Shown here: piece by piece, positions 21,048 through 32,030 of the stretch
How the letters are laid out: every line of letters begins with the position of its first letter
Numbering within the stretch: position 1 is the first letter of the stretch
Assembly: GCA_029379385.1 (NCBI GenBank)
Contig: CM055611.1
Span: forward strand, 23,340,092 to 23,404,091
DNA from: Quillaja saponaria
Taxonomy: Eukaryota; Streptophyta; Magnoliopsida; Fabales; Quillajaceae
Reading direction: 5' to 3'
Length of the DNA stretch: 64,000 nucleotides
Made by a program: the position numbers and the translations under genes
Notes under the pieces: generated by a model
The model's database searches: none
What the model was told of the DNA's origin: nothing
What the model saw: only the letters and a program-made list of their open reading frames with translations

Positions 21048-24000
21048 TCACTGCCCAAAATTCATCTCTGAATATCTGCAGAGAGAAAAATCAAATAATT
21101 TAAAGGGGTCTAGAAAAAAGGGGGAAAAGAAAAGGGAATCAAGTATCCCCACCCAACCTGGGAAGTGATAGAGGACATATCAAAACACTTAAGCACTCAC
21201 AGAAACTTTAGAAAAAATGAATAGCAACAACGAGGAGTAACTAGTCGAATTACACATTACAGATGACGATATGACAAAGTGACAATAATAATAAATAAAA
21301 TATAAGCAAGGCAACTTGCCTGCGAGGCTTATTTTGCCGCTGCCCAAACTCGTCGCTCACAAGCTCTGTAAAGAAGTTGGTCAAGAAAACATTAAAAACA
21401 TAATTAATATGAGCTTGAAGTGATACAAAATATTTAGGGGAAAGATGTATCATGTCTTACCAGGTCCCTGTGAGGGCTTCCATTCATTAGTGGATTTATT
21501 TGTATTATTTTCTTTACTGCAAAAATTTTTAAACAAATATAAGAAACTAGCAAAACTACCAAGACTCAAAGCAAGGTATGAGAAAGCTATCCGGTGCCAA
21601 CAGGGAGTAACCAAACAAGTAACAGGTTCAGTTCTGTCTGTGTACTTCTTTTTGTAAACCAAACATGAAATCTCATCTAAGTGAGCACATTGACTGCACG
21701 TGCTAGAGCCAAAAATAAATCTAAGATACTGGTGAGGTTCAACTTCACGTAAAAATGATATAGTTATATCCTGAAGAAGCAGCGTCGTACTCATATCACC
21801 AGAAAACTTACAATGTCCAAAGAAGCCCTAGAGCTGCAAAAATATAATGAAACATGAACCAAACCCTCCCACACAAAACGTGGGCGGAAAGAGATGGCTA
21901 TGATTTGACATCTTTTATAACTCATGGTAATAGTATCTAGCAATGACATTTAAATGGAAAAAGCTTACATGCAAGCACACCCTGCAAGATTCAATGTGGA
22001 GTTACGCATAAAAATGTATTATACCCATGAGGAAAACCATGAGTTTAGAACGTTTTCCAAAAATGAAACTAAATTAAGGAGGAGGCGAATAAAAAGAACA
22101 TGGCATATACAATTACAAATAAAAAAACCCAGAAACTGTGTATCACTAGTTACTTTAAAATAGGGAAACAAGGTCATAAAATTATATCTAATCAAATTTG
22201 CAGTAGACACTACCAAGTTACCAACCTAGAGGCACCCACTGAGGATGTCTGTCCTGATTGCCGAGCATGATAAGCACCGTCAACAGTCAAATAGGGTGGA
22301 CAGTAAGTAGCCCCGAAAGCTCCAGCTGCACCAGCCAAGACTGGTAACCTAAAGAGAGCAAGAAAATTATTTACTTAGTCTTACCCACAACTAAAGGGCA
22401 AGAAATTTTAGTTCAGTTATGCAAGCTACGACGTCATTCCATACAAAATATTCCTAAGATTTTTTAACTTTGACAAATACTAGACACATTTTTTCAAGTC
22501 AAGTCCAATTATGGACAAATGTCCTAGACAGCATGCACCAGAAGGAAGTAGTTAAGTGACAAAATGACATCAATTTCCATTCCATGGAGACACCGCTGGG
22601 GGGAGGGGAGAGAAAAATAAAGCAACAAGTCAACAACTACATACTGTGCGAGGGGCATTATGAGAGAGAAATTATGCTACATATTACATTTATCAATTGG
22701 CGTCTTACTAAAATAACCAAGACATCAACTTCACATAGCACAGGAGATCTAAAAGAAAACAGGATTGAAGGAAGGAAAAAAGGAAATGCATGGTTCAGAG
22801 AAAGGACTGCCATACCATGTCATTTCAGATTTCCCTGAACCAAGTTGAGGCTGAGCAACATAACCAGGGAATGCCATGCCAACAGCAGGAACTCCCATAC
22901 CACCAGGATGCTGGCCCCCAAATTGCATAACTACGTGTGGCACCAGACCAAACATAAGTAAAACCAAATTATAATCTTCAACAAGTTAAAAAATATAATT
23001 GAACAAAACAGCCACCTATTCTTCCTCCATCAGTATCCATTTTTCTCTACCATCCTTCATGTATCCTCATTTCTTAATTTAGAATAGTTAGGATAAATTG
23101 TTATATATGATAATTTCAATTTTTTTGGATTATTTATGCAACAGGTTCATTACGGATGTCATCCCTCCAGCCTCCACATTTTCCTTTCCATTTGGAAAAA
23201 TTGAGGGCTAAGAATAATCAACTTTTTCCCCATTTTTCCTGATATTATTAAAAGGAACAACTAACTCACCTGGCAAAAACGCTGGGAAATTCTGATCCCC
23301 CGAACCAGTACCCATATTACCACTAGCTCCCATAACCTGAGCTCCACCATAAAGAAAAGACCCCCTTCCACTTCCTTGGGCACTTGCCCTTCCCTTCCCA
23401 ACCAATGCACCTTTAGATTTACTAGATTCTGATGTTGAATCCACTTCTTGAGGTTCAAATGAATTTATAGCCACAGATGATTTTGGTGGGGAGGAACCTT
23501 GAGATTCAATACCAGCTCTCTGGCCCGACTGTGCATCAGAAGCTGGCCCAGAGTTTTGAATACGGCTCTGAGCAGGGCTTTGCTGAACAGACTGAAGTTG
23601 AGCTGTAGAAACTCGGTTGAATTGATTATGAGGCAAGCCCTGCTGATAATTCATCCGTCCTGTAATTGTTCCCCTCCCAGGAACCCTAGGCTGAGGAGAT
23701 TGAACAGCATTAACTCCCAAGGATCCAGAAGATGGCATCTGCAGGTTGGTCACAGGCTTCCCAGCAGCAGGAGTAGCAGACTCATCCATATAAAGCTTGT
23801 CCATACCAATGGAGTCAGCAATATTCTTTCCCCTAAATGCTTTGGTTTGTGGCACAGAAAAACCCTCATCCGTCACAGTTGGGCGAACACTCCTGCTTGT
23901 ACTGCCAGTTTGTACATCGCGTTTTAATGCCAATGCAATGTTTTTATTGGAAGAGCCCGATGGGTAAAAAGGTGGAGAAGCATAGTTCAAGCTTGAGGCA

Positions 24001-25627
24001 AAGACTTGCTTCCTAGCAGCAGCTGAGTCAGATTCAACATTTGAGGTGGGTGTGAAAGCTCTCCCTGAACTAGCATGTGAAGTTTTCTCAAGAGGCTTCC
24101 CATATCTTAGGCATTCACAAAAAAGGATATTAATAAGAAAACCTGATGACTATAGATGGATAACATACAAAATGAATGCCACTAAGCTTAACTCTGTACT
24201 TACTGTTTGCTTTGCAATTGGGGTGCCTGACCATTGTTTTTCCAAGTTGGTTCATACCTTCGTGGCCCCCTTCCCCTGACACTCTTGGATACCTGACTTT
24301 GATTGTTACTATTGCTATATCCTTTTCTGTTTCCTTGAGCATATCCATGATCGACACCTCGACTTTTACCTCGACTTCGGTAATTTGCTTTAGATCTCCT
24401 TCCCTAAATTTTTTTTAAGAAGTTTAGAGAAAAATGTCATGTGCAACTAGAATCAGATAACGTTGAAATGAGCTCCTAGCCTAGCAAACATTATAAAACT
24501 TGCATGCGAAAAGAATCATCACCTCTTCATAATGCCTCTCGTGCAAAGTCAGCTCCTCGAATTTGTCATGTCCCCATTTCTTATCATCTTTCGACTCCCA
24601 CAATCTCCTTCCTCCATGGAACCGTCTGAACGTAACAAAAAAAATAATAATGGTTGCTATATTGTATTTTGAACACTACAACTGGACTGGTAAACAAAGG
24701 ATAATCACAGCAGCACCGAGGCATCATTGTAAGCAAGAATACGTTCTGTATTGACATATTGTTCTTCTCCTCTCTTTTGTTTTCTTTCAGAAGATTGGTG
24801 TGTGTGTGTGTTAAAGGTACCGATGTAACAGGGGAATGCTATAGGAGGGAGTATAGGACACAAGATTCTTTACGTTCCATTCATAGCAAAGATTAGTCTA
24901 AGTTTCATAGCAGATATGAGAAAATTGCAATTGACAAGTAGCATTGCAATAATGTCATGATACTCACACAAATTGCATTTTCTAGCTAAGGGATCCTCAT
25001 ATAACAAAACCAAGAAACATATATGATCAAAAAATATATGCATTTGGGGAAATTTCAATAAATAACATATGAATACTACAAAATATGAGACCAAGATAAA
25101 CCATACCTGTGGCGCCCACCGGCATTGTCCCTAAAACGATCGTCATGCATGTAAAAGGCTCCAGCTGTTGGCACTGCAAAAGGTTCATTCTCCTTCTTCT
25201 CCTCCTCACCATCCTGGTGCTCAACATTCCCATCGACGGACTCTTTCAAAGATGTTTTCACATCACTATCTGGTTCCTTTGCTATAACCACAGAACCCTC
25301 AACTCCAAGAGCACCATGTGATTCCTCTCCATGGCCTCCCTCCACATAGATCTCTTCTTCTTCAACCTCATCCCCTTCCTCAACCACATCCTCTTCATCT
25401 ACATCTTCACCCTCATCCAATTCCTCCTCATCATCATACTCTGCCACTCCACCCTGGTCGTCTGATTCATCCGAATGAATTGCTTCCCCATGATCCACTA
25501 TCTTCTCCCTTCCCTCTCCTTCACCTTCCTCATCATCACTTGCTTCACGCCTCCGCATAGACAGTGATCTCTTAACCTCCTCGGGATCACTCTCATACTC
25601 CAACTCTTCTTCCCCCGCATTAGCCAT
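21048..25627 (-). CDS. Barentsz/MLN51 (CASC3)-like exon-junction-complex protein
   Basis: Plant homologue of the exon-junction-complex subunit that clamps eIF4A-III on spliced mRNA. Nine exons fit: 25627-25107, 24625-24523, 24403-24204, 24105-23270, 22930-22816, 22348-22226, 21516-21461, 21365-21320 and 21075-21048. They total 2,028 nt (675 aa) with no interruption. Residues about 10-105 are very acidic (EEELDEGEDVDEEDVVEE). The eIF4A-III-binding Btz segment at about 150-215 contains GAFYMHDDRFRDNAGGRHR across the exon 1/2 junction and LWESKDDKKWGHDKFEEL. An RS/RG-rich stretch follows (RSKANYRSRGKSRG), then a long Ser/Gln/Gly-rich linker and a conserved end RRYSEMNFGQ. The eighth intron starts AG|GCAAGT, a GC-AG intron supported by frame and by the conserved C-terminus. 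It acts in the nucleus and cytoplasm. The start is the first ATG before the acidic region. Confidence 0.9.
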
Positions 25628-27331
25628 TACAATTCCAAACTATCTCGACCCCCCCAAAAAAAAAACCCCAAAATCCGAACTTCTTCAGCAACCACTCAGT
25701 AATTTAACAAATCCAGTAATCCAAAACAAGCAGAAAGCTTAAAAACCAATCTTTCACATAAACCAAGCAGCAGTGGGACAAAATCCCAACCAATCTCAGC
25801 CACCTAATGCTGCATATAGAAAAATTCAAACTTCGAACACCAAATTCCAACCTAACTAAACTAAACGAGCAATCTCCCCGAAACAACAAAATTCTTCACA
25901 ACCAAAACCAAATAAGAGAAAATCTCAGTCAATCTAAAATACCAAGAGCCCTAAAAACCCAATCATTCTCGGAAACTAACACCAACACAGAAAAACCTAA
26001 GCTAATCGAAACCTAGAAGCCCAAAATTGAAGAAAATTAGGGTTTTATTTGGGTTAGGATCTAGGCGTAGCTATTTGCAAAACCATAGATTATTAGAGAA
26101 TGATTTTTATTTGGATTCTGGTTGTGTCGTCAGCAATTGAATTGCAAAGACTTGTTGAAGGGAAGCAGTTAAAAAAAAGGAAAAGGTTTCGGAGAAAATT
26201 AAGGAGTAATTATCTAAATGTATAGGGGTATTTAAGTCATTTTAAATTGTGCGGATTTGTAGTCCGGTGATTGGTTTTAGTTGACACGTACATGGCTTTA
26301 GACTCACATGTAAGCTAGCTTCTACTGAGAGTAACTGAATCTAGTTCTATGACCACCAAATAAGATTTTGCCACGTAAGAATTTGTGAAGAAATTAAACT
26401 GTCACTAGGTTGCTTTGCAATTAGGAAGTCAATTTTTCTTTTTTTTCTCTTTTTTATGCAAGAAAGTAAATTATTAATACTTTTCTAAAAACAATCTCTA
26501 TTATAAACTTTTATTTATTTACTTAGTGATTAAGTGTTTTAACATTAAATACAATTTTTCATAATAACTATAAATTAAATTCCTGAGTTTAATTTATAAA
26601 TAAATAAAATTATTAATTTTTTAATTAATAAATAAAATATTATAATTAAAATCACATCAATAATTTATATTCAAAATATTAATTAAACATGTTACATAGT
26701 TTAAAAGTCATAATATGTAATTGATTAAAATATATTTTAAAGACTCAATATCAATAAGATAATAATATTTGAATAACACTAAAATATAACATTTATGGTT
26801 TTTTTTTTTTTTTTTAAAGAGTGTCTAAGGACACTATTAAGGTTCTATAAATTTATGAATTTCTATAATTTATTATGATATTTAATCATAGTTTATATGT
26901 TATTTAATGAATAAATTTTTATTTTTTAAAGTTTGAATATTTATTACATCTTAACAAGTGTTTTATCAAACTCATTAAAATTTTTTTAAAAAAATTTAAA
27001 AAAAGATCAAAGTTTATTGTGAAAAAAAAATTAAATTGTGATTCTTTGTTTCTTACAAGTATCTTGTATTTTTTAGATACGAGTCAAATCTCGATCGGGT
27101 TGATGGATGTCCCTTCTACAAATATTTATATGTTAATTTCAAATAATTGATATTATAGAGACATCATACTTTCAAATGTGTCTTACTACTTGGATTAGAT
27201 TATATTGAAATTGTATTTATGACAAAAGGCCATAACCTTATTTATTTCAATCATCCAAATTCTCCAAACATACATAATTGGGATAAGATGGACATGATAT
27301 GGCCATTTTTGTCATATAAAAAATTTCACAT
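25628..27331. other. Barentsz-like gene leader/promoter and AT-rich spacer
   Basis: From 25,628 to about 26,060 is the C- and A-rich (plus strand) leader of the minus-strand Barentsz-like gene, with AGGGTTTT-type motifs near 26,040. From 26,400 to 27,330 the DNA is very AT-rich, with homopolymer runs near 26,800 and 27,000 and no coding signal. Confidence 0.5.
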
Positions 27332-27809
27332 TTAATTAGATGGACTAAGTGTATCATGTCTAATCCTGCAATCCTTTGTCCAGCAGGTGAGAATGCACCA
27401 CCACTGCTTCATGTTTATCTGTAGTTCATAACATAACCCATACGTTAATAATTATAACTAAATTCAAATTACTTTGAGCATGAAATTTCTCTCACGTAAC
27501 GGCAAGGCAAGTTTCATGTAAATTTTATTCACATTTATTTGAAGAAAAAAAAAAAAAAAAAAACTTACTCAATTTTCTGCAATTATTTTCAGTGCAATCA
27601 GCATTGCAATTGACAACTTCTTCAGGAAGGGAAGGATCACACTCAGTTATGCAATTTTCAGGACAATGCATAGCAGTTTCATCATCTTTGCAATATTCAA
27701 GATAACAATTTGCATAGCATTCTTCAGCGTCGCCATTCACCAAATCAAACCCAATTATCATCATCATCACAACCATGATCACCACCATTGCACTTGCCTT
27801 CCCCTCCAT
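27332..27809 (-). CDS. Thionin-like (TLP-type) secreted cysteine-rich peptide, second exon uncertain
   Basis: Exon 1 (27809-27569) encodes a signal peptide with a long hydrophobic core (about residues 6-26) and then nine cysteines in the spacing of the plant thionin-like family (CYANC, YLEYC, HCPENC, ECDP, CNADC, NNC). It ends at a good donor, TTGA|GTAAGT, followed directly by a long T-run. It starts MEGK, as does the paralogue at 30,333. A candidate second exon is 27418-27332, after the acceptor CTACAG: one frame has C-x3-C-x4-C, resembling the last exon of the paralogue. However, exon 1 ends in phase 1 and that cysteine frame needs phase 0, so either the exon choice is wrong or a base is missing. 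The role is probably extracellular and perhaps defence-related; the mature peptide function is unknown. Confidence 0.65.
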
Positions 27810-27861
27810 ACCTTCTCAAAATTCTCAATCACTCTTCAAGTCTGATATGGCCAAATCTTAT

Positions 27862-27876
27862 TCATATATATATTTA
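27862..27876 (-). promoter_or_regulatory. TATA-like box of the minus-strand thionin-like gene
   Basis: A TATATATA run on the minus strand about 55-65 bases upstream of the ATG at 27,809, a normal TATA distance for a short leader. The surroundings are AT-rich, so the assignment is tentative. Confidence 0.4.
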
Positions 27877-29559
27877 TGGTCTTTGAATTTACATATATAG
27901 ACAAATTATAATGTAATAATTGCATGTACTAATTAATGCATGTTTCATGTATATATAATTATGATCTTTTTTACTAAGGGCATGCAGTTGTTAAGATATT
28001 ATAAATATATATTTATTACAATAATTGATTATGATTTTAGTATTATTAAAAATATTATTTTTATTTAAAAATTTTTAATTTTAAAATATTAAATTTATCA
28101 TATTTCATAAATACTGTTAGAACATCTATTAAAAATCTATATATTTATATCTATCTCAATATATACAATAATTAAGGTGTGCTAACTTGGGAGTATTTTC
28201 CACATTAGCTAACTAATTTACTTTCCAATTTGACTATTTTTTTTTCTATTTATTAATTAATATATATTCATTATTAAAATTTTATTGAGTATTCTTTTGT
28301 CTCTTTTTTATGAGAATTTTATTTCTTTGGTACCAAAATATCTTGAATAGCCATGGCCCATTACCATGAGGCCCGTGACCTTTTTACATATGTGAATTTA
28401 GTTTCCAATTAGCCTATTCATTATTTACAACATCTAAAATGAATAATGAAAATAAACTTAACAAGAAGGTTGGCCATAGTACTGAAAGCTGAAACATATC
28501 CTCCGGCGGCGCCGCCTTAATTGTGCCTTGCTCAACCGTCCTCGTGCTATCTCCCTCAGGCTTTTGCTGAAGAACCTATTTGTCAATTTGAAGTAAATTT
28601 TAGATTGCAAAAAGTCCTAAGACAATTTAACATCATCAATAAGGTCAATTTTATCCTTTAGTTATCAATAAATTATTAATGAAATCTAAATTAATAATAT
28701 GATAATAAAAATCATGTCCAATTAAAATAATAAAAATAAATTTTTAAATTATAACATTCATAATAATAAAATAAAATAGAAAGGAGGCAGAGAGAAAATA
28801 AAGTTGACGATAATCAATGTATTTATTGAAAAAAAAAAAGGTAAAAGTTTGAATTTTTAAGAAATACTTTATTATTATTGTGGTAATAAATTAAAATTTG
28901 ATAGGCTTGATAACTAAAGGATAAAATGGAAACTATATGTGTTATTATTGGAGAAAGGATTTATTTCCGAAGGAAAAACTACAAGTAATTTGTTGATAAT
29001 TACTTTTTTGATTTTTTTTTATTACTTTTCTCTAATTTTCTTAACTTTAAACTACACTCGACATTAATGTTAACGATAGGCCAATTAGCTAACTCTTCAA
29101 TTCGTGAGGAGTCATAAAATCTTAATTATTGTATTAATGTGTAATGCAATTTTTTTCCCTAAATAGATAAAAAAAATTCAGAAGTAACTCGATGAAACTC
29201 AAACATGTTAACATTAATAAAGCAAAGAATAAAAAAGAAAAAGAATAATGAAGAAAACTGGAAAAAATAGAAATGTCATATATAAAAGAAAGTAGGGTTA
29301 CCATCATATTTATATTTTATTTGATCAAATTTGATTATTAAAAATAAACAAAAATAATCTGATTATAATTAGATTTAATGAGATTATAATCATATACAAA
29401 CACTATCTAATTATTTAGTTTCCCTTGTCTGGTTTATATAATAACTAGTTATTATACAGATGAAACAATTAACCCTTGCGTAAAGAAAATGCAAAAATAA
29501 AAACAAAAAATATCCAAAATAAAATCATTAAAGGCTCTCAAAGATGATGCCATTAGCAT
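27877..29559. other. Divergent spacer between the two thionin-like genes
   Basis: Very AT-rich. One short GC-rich patch at about 28,501-28,560 (CCTCCGGCGGCGCCGCC and following) stands out from its surroundings and may be a gene fragment. No intact coding sequence seen. Confidence 0.45.
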
Positions 29560-29781
29560 ATGTTTTATGAATATAGAGGTGTCGCCATTGCGGCTGCCCG
29601 CCGCCGCGGGGATGGAAACAAATCTTATCATTCACGGCCTTACTCTTCTCTTGATCCGCCGGCTTCAACATGGTATATTCAACCTCATGGGTTTCTCAGT
29701 CATCCTTTTTCTCGAAGAGATTATTGTGAAGGAAAATGTAAGTTCACTTGTAAAAGAAAGGAAATGTTTCGAATTCGATAG
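29560..29781 (+). other. Unclassified GC-richer open stretch, possible gene fragment
   Basis: Two overlapping plus-strand frames are open here. One reads YRGVAIAAARRRGDG...YSSLDPPASTWY and could end at a donor, GGAAAAT|GTAAGT, near 29,739. Base composition at 29,577-29,660 is much richer in G+C than the flanks. I do not recognise the protein. It may be a captured or decayed gene fragment, or chance. Confidence 0.2.
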
Positions 29782-29879
29782 ATATATATGGTATGTATGG
29801 GACATTGTGTGTCGCGATGTTATGGCGCACATTGATATATATACACACAATATTTGTATATATCAACTGAAATTAAAAA

Positions 29880-29995
29880 AAGTCCACGAGGTCTTAGTTT
29901 AATGGTTGTGAGGCACTATCTTGTATCCATTTTGTACCTATGAAATTGAAACCCCACACAAACTTGTATCCATTTTTTGCTAATAACATTGCCAT
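29880..29995 (+). repeat. Candidate tRNA-derived SINE fragment upstream of a thionin-like gene
   Basis: GAGGTCTTAGTTTAATGGTT contains TAGTTTAATGG, which fits a pol III A-box. About 45 bases on, ATTGAAACCCC is a decayed B-box. This head-of-SINE layout is the only evidence; no target-site duplication was identified. Confidence 0.35.
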
Positions 29996-30248
29996 TTGGC
30001 AGATCCTAATTTAGTTTGCGTCCCACTTCTGCCACTACTTGTTTAAGGTGGAGCACTATCTTCTCTTGATTATTTTATACATGTTTCTGAAGGTGGAGCA
30101 CTGTATATTGTACCTACTCTCTCTCTTCACATGCTTAACTATTATTCACTGATTTATATACCAGATATTTTATACTTGCAGACAAAAATTATAATGAGAC
30201 ACCAACTAAACAGAGCAAACTCCATCACACCCACCACCCAAGTGAGTC

Positions 30249-30255
30249 TATATAA
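30249..30255 (+). promoter_or_regulatory. TATA box of the plus-strand thionin-like gene
   Basis: CTATATAAG lies 78 bases before the ATG at 30,333, implying a transcription start near 30,280 and a leader of about 50 bases. Confidence 0.6.
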
Positions 30256-30332
30256 GCTAAAGCTAGTAAGTAACCAGTGCAGGTCTAAGACAGTGTGTGA
30301 ACTAATGCTGGTTTAGACCTTAGAGAAGAAAA

Positions 30333-31012
30333 ATGGAAGGAAAAACAGTGAGGTCGGTTCTGATTTTGACTCTGTTTCTGGGAATGCTTGTTGGGCAATC
30401 TGCAGCTGATTTTAAAGAGTGTTATCCCGTTTGCCTTTTCACTTGTGCTATATCAGGCACCAAGTGGTATATTTGTCCTTTAAAGTGCACCACAGATTGC
30501 CTTACACAAGAAGCTTCAGTTTTAGACACTTCACAGATAGATAATGCTCACTTCTGCAAGCTTGGCTGTGCTGTGTCTAAGTGCTCTCAACTCAGCACCG
30601 AAAACAACCCAGGTAAATATTCAAGCTCAGAAATTATCTGTGAATGTTTTATGTGCTAATATTGTATACACACACACAATACATATGTACTAAGTTTCTT
30701 CTACTAATTAATTGAATTTCTTCAAAGAGAAACCCAAATTCTCCGGGTAAGGAAGTGGTGTGCAACTATTTTTCCTTTTGGATGTGCAAGTTGGTTCAAC
30801 TAAGAATTAAAAACATGCGATGTTAGCCTAAAGACATGAGATCAAATTTCATCTTCACCAGATATGAAAATTTATGATCTCCGGTACAAGTTTGACATTT
30901 TGATTGAATGCTTTGAAGTTTTCTTGTACTCATTTTGTTTGTTTGTTTGTCAGCTGTGAATAAAGTGGATGCATGCGTGAACTCTTGCTCACGGACGTGC
31001 CTAAAGTATTAG
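30333..31012 (+). CDS. Thionin-like protein 2-type secreted cysteine-rich peptide
   Basis: Two exons, 30333-30612 and 30954-31012, joined at CCA G|GTAAAT ... TTGTCAG|CT, give an intact 112-residue protein. Residues 1-25 are a signal peptide (SVLILTLFLGMLVGQSAA). The mature part has regularly spaced cysteines (ECYPVC, FTC, CPLKC, DC, FCKLGC, KC) and the last exon adds three more in a C-x3-C-x3-C pattern, as in plant thionin-like protein 2 genes. An alternative reading through the intron stays open for a few codons with CECFMC but lacks family support. Its divergent partner is at 27,332-27,809. A polyadenylation-type AATAAA follows at 31,048-31,053. Expected location is extracellular; target unknown. 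Confidence 0.85.
30785..30900 (+). repeat. Candidate SINE fragment in the thionin-like gene intron
   Basis: TTGGTTCAACTAAG resembles an A-box and GAGATCAAATTTC a decayed B-box (GGTTCRAATCC) about 55 bases later. It lies entirely within the intron 30,613-30,953. Weak evidence; similar in style to the candidate at 29,880. Confidence 0.3.
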
Positions 31013-31047
31013 TCATTGGCTATTGAAGACCCACTCAACTAAGAAAG

Positions 31048-31053
31048 AATAAA
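31048..31053 (+). terminator. AATAAA polyadenylation-type signal of the thionin-like gene
   Basis: AATAAA 36 bases after the stop codon at 31,010-31,012. Plant signals are loose, so this is suggestive only. Confidence 0.4.
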
Positions 31054-31384
31054 GAGGGGTTGATTGATGTTACTGTAATTTGTAAAAATGTTTAATGCAT
31101 TATCTATGTATGTAATGATGTATAAGAAAAAAATAAAATTGGAACTGAAAATGGCTACTGAGCCAAAGGCTCTACCAACACCAGTTTTAGTACAGTGGAA
31201 TAGATACCGAAACTAGAGGCGCTCCCCCACCCCAAGTGTGGATTCGATCCCCTCAAATCAAAAATAAATAAAATATAAATAATGATTATCTTTAAAAGTA
31301 AATATGGTTGAGTCACCATTCATCAAGCAAGATTAAAAGAAGGCTTACAAAAAACCTATAATTTTTTGTTAAAAAAATAAAATT

Positions 31385-32030
31385 GAAATTACTTTCTCTC
31401 TCCACTGCAACATCTCTCCACACTCTCTCTCTCTCTCCCCCGCCCTCTCTCCCCTCCACCACCATTTGAACGGAATTGGCAAACGCTGAACAAAATTGTT
31501 AACCAGAAAAGACAAGTTACTGCAAACTGCAAGCAATTCGTACAAGAGTCATTTTCCATAGCTGTATCACACCATTTTGACCCTCTATTCGTCACTCTCA
31601 GCTCCTTGCAAATTTCCTGAATTCTGCAAAAATATCCCTAAAAAAGCCTTAATTGGAACCTTATCGACAACCCTTTCTTCCTCTCATCACCAACCAGAGG
31701 CTGACTATTCTTCTTCACTCCACAGATCTGAAATTTACCATTTTTATCACCACCACTCACTTGGGCAATCAAATCAATACCATTTGGCTCATTCTTAGGC
31801 CCTACCCAGCAACGTTCAAGATCTTTCGCCGCCTTCTTTAACAACTTGAATCGAATTGAAGAACGATTCATTTGGGTCATTAGTGGACACCATTCCTGAA
31901 TGCCCTGGGTATAATCTTCTACTGTTTATATGAAAAAACAAGAAATGACACTTGGCTTGAACTGGTGGTGGCCATGGTGGAGAGAGAGGGGAGAGGTAAT
32001 GCGGTGGAGAGAGAAAGGGTTTCTTATTAT
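31385..32030. mobile_element. Pack-MULE-like element: captured gene fragment between inverted CT-rich ends
   Basis: The left end reads CTTTCTCTCTCCACTGCAAC and continues ATCTCTCC. The right end, reversed, reads CTTTCTCTCTCCACCGCATT and continues ACCTCTCC. Both then run through CT-rich sequence to CCACCACC-type motifs. Outside them, TTTTTTGTTAAAAAA and a partial inverted match continue into the AT flank. Between the ends is a piece of an unrelated cellular gene. This is the layout of a Mutator-type element carrying a host fragment. No transposase is present, and I could not define a 9-bp target duplication. CT-rich 5' leaders are common, so chance similarity is possible. Confidence 0.4.
31450..31893 (-). 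pseudogene. Fragment of a SAMTL-like EF-hand mitochondrial carrier gene, N-terminal part only
   Basis: On the minus strand from an ATG at 31,893 the reading is MVSTNDPNESFFNSIQVVKE, then after a small internal deletion KKAAKDLERCW, IDLIAQVSGGDKNGK, DERKKGLSIRF, and in shifted frames SCTNCLQFAVT and LVNNFVQRLPIPFKW. From memory this follows the N-terminal extension of the plant mitochondrial carrier group that includes At2g35800 (SAMTL). EF-hands and carrier repeats are absent. Frameshifts and a deletion of about 30 bases rule out function. It lies inside the inverted-end element. Confidence 0.5.

Noticed and set aside
25318..25560. Plus-strand His/Pro/Leu-rich frame.
   Set aside because: Antisense of the acidic region of the Barentsz-like gene; the composition follows from GAA/GAG-rich codons read backwards.
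31141..31260. Possible tRNA gene or SINE (TGGCTCAGTAGCC on the minus strand, GGATTCGATCCC on the plus strand).
   Set aside because: The A-box-like and B-box-like motifs are on opposite strands or too far apart and in the wrong order for a tRNA or a standard SINE.
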